Source of the DNA: Phorcus lineatus
Taxonomy: Eukaryota > Mollusca > Gastropoda > Trochida > Trochidae
NCBI GenBank assembly: GCA_921293015.1
Contig: OV121088.1
Span: 33,579,645-33,643,644 of the forward strand
DNA: 64,000 bases
Direction: 5' to 3'
The translations under genes were made by a program, and so were the position numbers. This document shows positions 62,978 to 64,000 of this stretch, in pieces. How positions within the stretch are numbered: the first letter of the stretch is position 1; each line of letters begins with the position of its first letter. The notes under the pieces are model-generated. The model made no database searches, was not told the DNA's origin, and worked only from the letters and a program-made list of their open reading frames with translations.

Positions 62978-64000
62978 TGTCACGCGGTTCGAGCGTGCGG
63001 CCTTTTTCCCGCCTCTCCTGTAATGTTCTTTCATAAAATATCACCAGTTATTGTATATATCGAAAGTACATATTATGTACTTTACATTCATGTATCTATT
63101 TTTATCATTCATGTCTTTATTCGCCGACTGTGGCTATTTTTATATGTTCAAATGTCATTTTCATGCTCCATTTATCAGCCTTATTACACGTAGCATTTAT
63201 ATGCCAATACACATGATATATATATATTTATACCTTCTTGTAGAGGAGTTTGCGCCCTTTACAATAAGCCATTGTAGGGCCCCATACCTTAAATATTAAT
63301 GTATCTAGGGATAGTTTAGTTTCCCAAAGAAACACAGATTCGAGATATCCTTACGATAGGCTACCATTCTGTTCTTCGAGCTAGGCATGGGTTACTCCGA
63401 CGTCCGCACGGAGCCAATAAATAGCGAGCTAAGCTCTGGTACCAGTAGTCTTGACTTGACCCTTGCTGGGAAAGGTCACGGGTGGACCTGGGACGTTGGA
63501 GGTGAATTGGTGAGGTTGATTTTCCTTTATTTTTCTCTGTATCTTTCTGGGGTATGTGATCACTTCCTTTAAGAACTTAAAGTTTTAACCTTACCTTCCC
63601 TCCCATTATTTGATAAGTTCTACTATACCTAAACTAGTGTTCTTATTCATTTACTCACTCAAGTAGTGATTAGGGATAATCTAAAGTACTGGGTGCATGT
63701 TGTTTATTCATCCCTATTGTTAGTCCACCCGTGCCCCGTTCCCTTCTCTTGTATATTCACGCCAAAGTGTTGATTTGTCTTATGTATGCTATCTTGTTAA
63801 GACGGCCATTAGCTTATCTTGTTGTTACAACGTCTGGGGGTATTCCCTACAATTTGTCTATTTGTGTATTCATGGGTTGTTGACTTCCTTAATTAGTTGT
63901 TAACTCCTGTTGAGTGGAATACGGGTAGCTTGTTGCTGTACCCGGTTACCGTCTTGTTTAGACTGCAAATAAACCACTTGATTCACGGATTGGCTTCTCT
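62978..64000 (+). mobile_element. Possible LTR (or LTR-like repeat) running to the right edge
   Basis: Starts TGTCACGCGGTTCGAGCGTG immediately after the minisatellite. It is more GC-rich than its surroundings, has a TATA-like CCAATAAATAGCG near 63413, a long C/T-rich middle and AATAAA at 63968-63973 close to the edge. No primer-binding site or gag/pol is in view, so this is a guess from composition and signals. Confidence 0.3.

Noticed and set aside
62859..63044. Repetitive minus-strand frame
   Set aside because: Direct translation of the 40-bp minisatellite.
1..64000. CRISPR array, bacterial operon or phage system
   Set aside because: No spacer-repeat pattern, no Shine-Dalgarno-linked gene strings and spliced genes throughout; the DNA is animal nuclear.

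Overview
The window is AT-rich, repeat-laden, intron-bearing animal DNA with no operons and no bacterial gene organisation. Abundant tRNA-derived SINEs, TTAA-flanked miniature DNA transposons, Tc1/pogo and Penelope-type relics, and the frequent TACATGTA-type words suggest a lophotrochozoan, most likely a bivalve mollusc. That organism call is inference. Most open frames over 60 codons look like chance or repeat-derived frames.

The main content is three multi-exon genes on the minus strand, named here A (7316-9867), B (27998-30610) and C (39386-41654). I assembled them by hand from splice signals and reading frame. Each has four coding exons within about 2.3-2.6 kb. Exon 1 is a very short exon holding part of a signal peptide and ends in phase 1. 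Two small exons follow, each ending in phase 0. A long last exon carries several amphipathic helices and ends in a 40-63 residue Lys/Arg-rich tail. Secreted, all-helical, Cys- and N-glycan-bearing proteins with this intron-phase pattern fit the class I (IL-6/G-CSF/GH-like) helical cytokine superfamily. The polybasic tail would suit binding to matrix or heparan sulphate, as described for Drosophila Unpaired. I read the locus as a diverged tandem family of cytokine-like genes. The primary sequences are barely alike, so the family call rests on architecture. The proximal promoters of A and C have a TATA box with a kappaB-like motif 25-26 bp upstream. The gene A 3'UTR starts with a UUAUUUAUU element.

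A decayed TIR domain of Toll-like-receptor type lies at 55378-55702 on the minus strand, with an in-frame stop where the conserved Trp should be. An RT fragment of Penelope type is cut by the left edge.

The rest is intergenic. It holds six clear copies and at least four diverged relics of one TTAA-flanked MITE family (one copy carries a nested SINE), several SINE families, Tc1 and pogo-type fragments, a 40-bp minisatellite (62681-62976) running into a possible LTR (62978 to the right edge), a 27-nt G run, a (TA)n tract and several decayed direct duplications.
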